NCBI GenBank assembly: GCA_001692895.1
Contig: KV748188.1
Location: forward strand, 62,001-126,000
Source of the DNA: Cenococcum geophilum 1.58
Taxonomy: Eukaryota; Ascomycota; Dothideomycetes; Gloniales; Gloniaceae
Direction: 5' to 3'
Length of the DNA: 64,000 nt
Shown: positions 61,488 through 64,000 of the stretch, piece after piece
How the letters are laid out: the number at the start of each line of letters is the position of its first letter
Position numbering within the stretch: position 1 is the first letter of the stretch
Made by a program: the position numbers and the translations under genes
Notes under the pieces: generated by a model
Databases searched by the model: none
Told to the model about the DNA's origin: nothing
The model's input: the letters and a program-made list of their open reading frames with translations, nothing else

Positions 61488-63134
61488 CTACATTCTCCTA
61501 GAATTCAACGCTTCCTTGTCATTTTCCTCGTTTCCAAAGTGCTCAGAGCCACTACTGCCTGCGCCATCTATCACCGGATCGTATTCTGACCTCCTAGAAG
61601 GTATAGGAGTTGGATTCGCCTCCTTCAATGGCCCCCTTTCGGCAATCCTCTCTTTCTTCTTCGCGTTGACCTCCGCCTCGTCCTCGCTATCTTCCTCGTC
61701 CGACTCATCAAGCCTGCGTCTCCTCCGCTGCCCAAGCCACGCCTCATCCCCGCTTTCGTCGTCGCTCTCATCGTCGGTTGGGAGGGGCTGATGATCGCCG
61801 CTTCCTGGATCCTTGATGAATCCATCGATGATCCAATATTGGAGTGCGTTCATGATGAGCGGGAAAATAAGCATTACAAAGGTAATCTGGATTGCTTCAT
61901 TCCCTTCTGTCCAACTAAGTGCCCAGTCGCCTACCCATGCGATCCACGGGAGGAGTTGGAAGATGAAGAAAACGCAGAGTTTCATGCCGAAGAGGCCGAG
62001 GAAGTAGATTATGGATTGCTTCAGCCACCACACAGCGCGTGGTGGGTGGCCATAATTACCTGACCGGATCGACTCTGGGGGGTTGGCGAGGGGTGTAAGG
62101 AGAGCACCCTTGTGCAAAAGCTTGAGGAGCAGGACTAGGATGGGGATGCCGATAGTTGTCTGGCTATCAAGTTAGAATGGGCCTTCTTAAAAAACTATCC
62201 GTTTATAGGTGACTGGAGTGACTTACATCAATAGCTAAATTGAGTAGGTAAAAGGAGCATGGGTTGGGTTGTCGGCCACCGTCGTCCTGTACGAATTGCG
62301 CGGTCTGTTTAGTCTTTGCGGCGACATCGAATTCGCCGGAGGAAAGCATCGACATGAAAAGGTTGGCAAGATGCAAAAGGACGGATCCGAAAACTTGTTT
62401 CGAAACATCGAACCACCAGATCTTGAGTGGCCGCCGAGGAGTCTCGCGCCATCGTTTGTAGACAAGCGACGAGAGAGCAAGCGCACCAAGAGCGCCTTGA
62501 ACGAGTAAGGCAAAGGGTCCTAATAACTTGCATTCGCCGTCGTTCTCAGGGCCGTCATGATCCTTAGGTCCACCTTCTAGTCCACCCACCTTGTCAGGTT
62601 GCGCTGTGACAGTCACATCTGTAGTCGAAGTTGGAGAAACAGCTGCAATAGTGGATGATGCAGGCTCCTCCGCTTTGACTCCATCGATTCCCATAAGCTC
62701 CGTTTCAAAGACTGTGACCACATATTAGCTTTAACATCACCTAAATATTGTCAAGGATGCCTACTAAGTGTTGACCCGGCGGGAATTTTCCCGATCGCAC
62801 GATTCCCGTACGCCATTTCCGGCGGAATTGTTAACGTCCTCCCCTCACCAATACACATATCCAGCAGTCCCTTATCCCAGCCAGCAATAACCTGTCGAGC
62901 TCCTAACACAAACTCGAACGGTGGACCCCTGTCATAGCTGCTATCAAACTTTGTGCCGTCACTCTGGAGTGTTCCACGATAATGCACGTAAATGTCATCG
63001 CCGTTGCGCGTTTTGCGGGTGCATTCTACAGCTTTGGTGACTTCTATTCGAAGATCGTCTGCGGAAACGGGGCTGAGTAGAAGAGATAACGCGAGGGTCG
63101 TGAGGAGAGTGTTGAAAAAAGAGAAGGGCCGCAT
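61488..63134 (-). CDS. FKBP-type prolyl isomerase fused to STIMATE-family membrane protein
   Basis: Three exons (63,134-62,765; 62,711-62,227; 62,159-61,488) give 508 residues. Introns of 53 bp (GTAGGC...CACAG) and 67 bp (GTAAGT...GCCAG, branch CTAAC) keep the frame. Residues 1-25 are a signal peptide with a cleavage site after SPVSA, which sets the start. Residues about 40-133 are a complete FKBP domain with the ligand-pocket residues in place ([52 protein letters not shown]). Without a stop, a Thr/Pro/Ser linker (134-183) leads into a STIMATE/vacuolar membrane domain (Pfam PF12400) with about five spans (187-207, 230-247, 277-301, 332-357, 376-396) and motifs [19 protein letters not shown] and [11 protein letters not shown]. 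The tail is acidic and Arg-rich. FKBPs catalyse cis-trans isomerisation of prolyl bonds. STIMATE proteins act in ER or vacuolar membranes (human TMEM110, yeast YPL162C). Five spans would leave the FKBP lumenal and the tail cytosolic (inference). Confidence 0.82.
62160..62226 (-). other. intron 2 of FKBP-STIMATE gene (67 bp)
   Basis: GTAAGT donor, CTAAC branch site about 13 bases before the CAG acceptor. It joins LLNLAID to TTIGIPIL inside a membrane segment of the STIMATE domain, in phase 0. Confidence 0.88.
62712..62764 (-). other. intron 1 of FKBP-STIMATE gene (53 bp)
   Basis: The donor GTAGGC is weak compared with the GTAAGT and GTGAGT of the other introns. The acceptor is CACAG and a GCTAAT branch-like site lies near the 3' end. 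Splicing joins ...PAGSTL to [10 protein letters not shown], which restores the last strand of the FKBP fold. If the intron is kept, the frame stops four codons later (SRHP). Confidence 0.8.
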
Positions 63135-63560
63135 TGGCAGCGTGAAGGGCGCGAGCTTTCAACTCGCACGACTATAGATGAGAGGTAGTGTGCGCGTTGT
63201 AGAGGAAGAGTGTTAGGTATTGTGGTCTTGTGCATGTGGTTGACGTGATGCGAAACTTGGGGTGGCAAATGGAAAGTGGCCGCTTAACTGGATAATGAAA
63301 CCGGTCGGCAACCCTGTGGCGGTCACCAGATAATACCAAGCTAATGGCACGAAGGAAGGTCAAGAAGACAGCGAAAAGTGTAGAAGTGTCTGCTATACAG
63401 AGTACATGAGGCAAGTGTTCAACCAAAAGACAAGGCGCAGCAATGGTTGAGGCAGTCATGGAACAAGGAGGCACTGGCTGGAGGGCTGTGTTGGGGAAAG
63501 GACAGGGGTTGTTCAAGGCGGAGACGGCCCGCCAAGCCTAGACTTTCCACCAAACGCCGA
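63135..63560 (-). promoter_or_regulatory. 5' flank of the FKBP-STIMATE gene
   Basis: Balanced-composition DNA upstream of the start codon, with no convincing coding frame. No TATA box is clear. It is the only available promoter space, because the tandem repeat and AT-rich DNA begin about 450 bp upstream. Confidence 0.4.
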
Positions 63561-63581
63561 AAGCCAAATTATCGGGGTACA

Positions 63582-63666
63582 GCTGAGCGTGGTCCGGAGA
63601 AAGTTGAACGTGGTCGCCGATGGGGGTCGGCGAAAGTTGAGCGTGGTCGCCGATGGAGCGCCGGCA
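63582..63666. repeat. 33-bp tandem repeat, GC-rich
   Basis: Two units, 63,601-63,633 and 63,634-63,666, each read AAGTTGARCGTGGTCGCCGATGG followed by a variable tail. A partial unit (GAGCGTGGTC) precedes them from 63,582. It lies exactly at the edge where GC-balanced DNA turns AT-rich. Confidence 0.8.
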
Positions 63667-63679
63667 AAAGGTCGGCGGT

Positions 63680-64000
63680 ATTTAACTTTTACCCATATAG
63701 AACGCGCATTAGTAGCCATATCTAACTTAAGTAACTACACAAACTAAAATATCTAGAGTATATGCTATGTATATACTCAGAGACGTATATATAGAGATAT
63801 ATATATATATATACACGCGTATTTATACGTCCTATACTATACTAATAATAAGTAAAAACTATACTAAAGTAAACGAGAGTATAGTAGGGTGGTTAAACGG
63901 CCTACTAGTTAGTATCTATAACTATATACTACGCATATGCTAAGTATACGCAGATATCCTAGATCGCACCTAATATTAAATACGAAGATAATAGTTTTAA
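63680..64000. other. AT-rich RIP-like DNA at window end
   Basis: TpA-rich DNA resembling the desert on the left, with an (AT)n microsatellite at about 63,797-63,813. No gene or element ends can be recognised in the 320 bp available. The gene island is therefore only about 3.6 kb wide. Confidence 0.55.

Noticed and set aside
62203-62721. A separate STIMATE gene starting with GTG at 62,721
   Set aside because: GTG starts are not usual in fungal nuclear genes. The first residues ([10 protein letters not shown]) are the last strand of the FKBP fold and join in frame to the upstream exon through a GT-AG intron.
63172-63725. Minus- and plus-strand frames upstream of the FKBP-STIMATE gene
   Set aside because: The plus-strand frame (63,447-63,725) is made largely by the 33-bp tandem repeat. 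The minus-strand frame (63,172-63,516) has no family likeness. I treat the stretch as promoter DNA.
1-64000. CRISPR arrays, tRNA and rRNA genes, bacterial operons
   Set aside because: No regularly spaced short repeats, no cloverleaf with both A and B boxes, and no rRNA-like stretches were seen. The tRNA-like block after the shared hairpin is too short to call a gene.

Overview
The window looks like a chromosome segment of a filamentous ascomycete (Pezizomycotina). Two compartments meet in it. Positions 1 to about 60,050 are an AT-rich gene desert built almost wholly of nested retroelements. These have lost most CpA/TpG dinucleotides and gained TpA, the signature of repeat-induced point mutation (RIP), and no long open frame survives there. 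Positions about 60,050-63,680 are a GC-balanced island with fungal genes carrying short introns (53, 67 and 136 bp, GT-AG). The last ~320 bp are AT-rich again.

Layout of the desert. A Gypsy element (3' end at 11,452, 5' end outside the window) holds a complete-length Copia element at 866-7200 (TSD AATAG). After ~1.6 kb of unassigned AT-rich DNA with a tandem repeat comes a decayed RecQ-like helicase. It is interrupted by an unusual LINE that carries ORF1 but no visible reverse transcriptase, has a 14-bp TSD, and was itself split by a chromodomain Gypsy at 14,259-20,603 (TSD ATCTT). Next is a Gypsy element at 22,398-35,713. It contains an unidentified insert, a 311-bp repeat, a small Pogo/Fot1-like MITE, two solo LTRs and a minus-strand Copia element at 28,180-34,217 (TSD ATATA). 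A second copy of the 311-bp repeat and a 5'-truncated Gypsy follow. A LINE reverse-transcriptase region on the minus strand is then split by a chromodomain Gypsy (37,674-44,718, TSD ATAAA) and by another Gypsy (45,046-59,257), which in turn holds a Gypsy at 47,519-55,544 (TSD CTTAG). Element ends were fixed by comparing LTR pairs and finding matching 5-bp target duplications by eye.

The gene island has two minus-strand genes. One codes for a 145-residue protein of unknown function with one likely membrane segment. The other is the most interesting gene here: a three-exon, 508-residue reading frame joining a secretory FKBP-type prolyl isomerase in frame to a five-pass STIMATE-family (Pfam PF12400) membrane protein.

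Other signals worth attention are a hairpin shared by Copia and Gypsy elements, with one apparently compensated base pair; a second palindrome shared by the 3' ends of three Gypsy elements; three related MITEs; and a strong GC palindrome followed by a T-run in the desert. There is no sign of tRNA or rRNA genes, CRISPR arrays or bacterial features.
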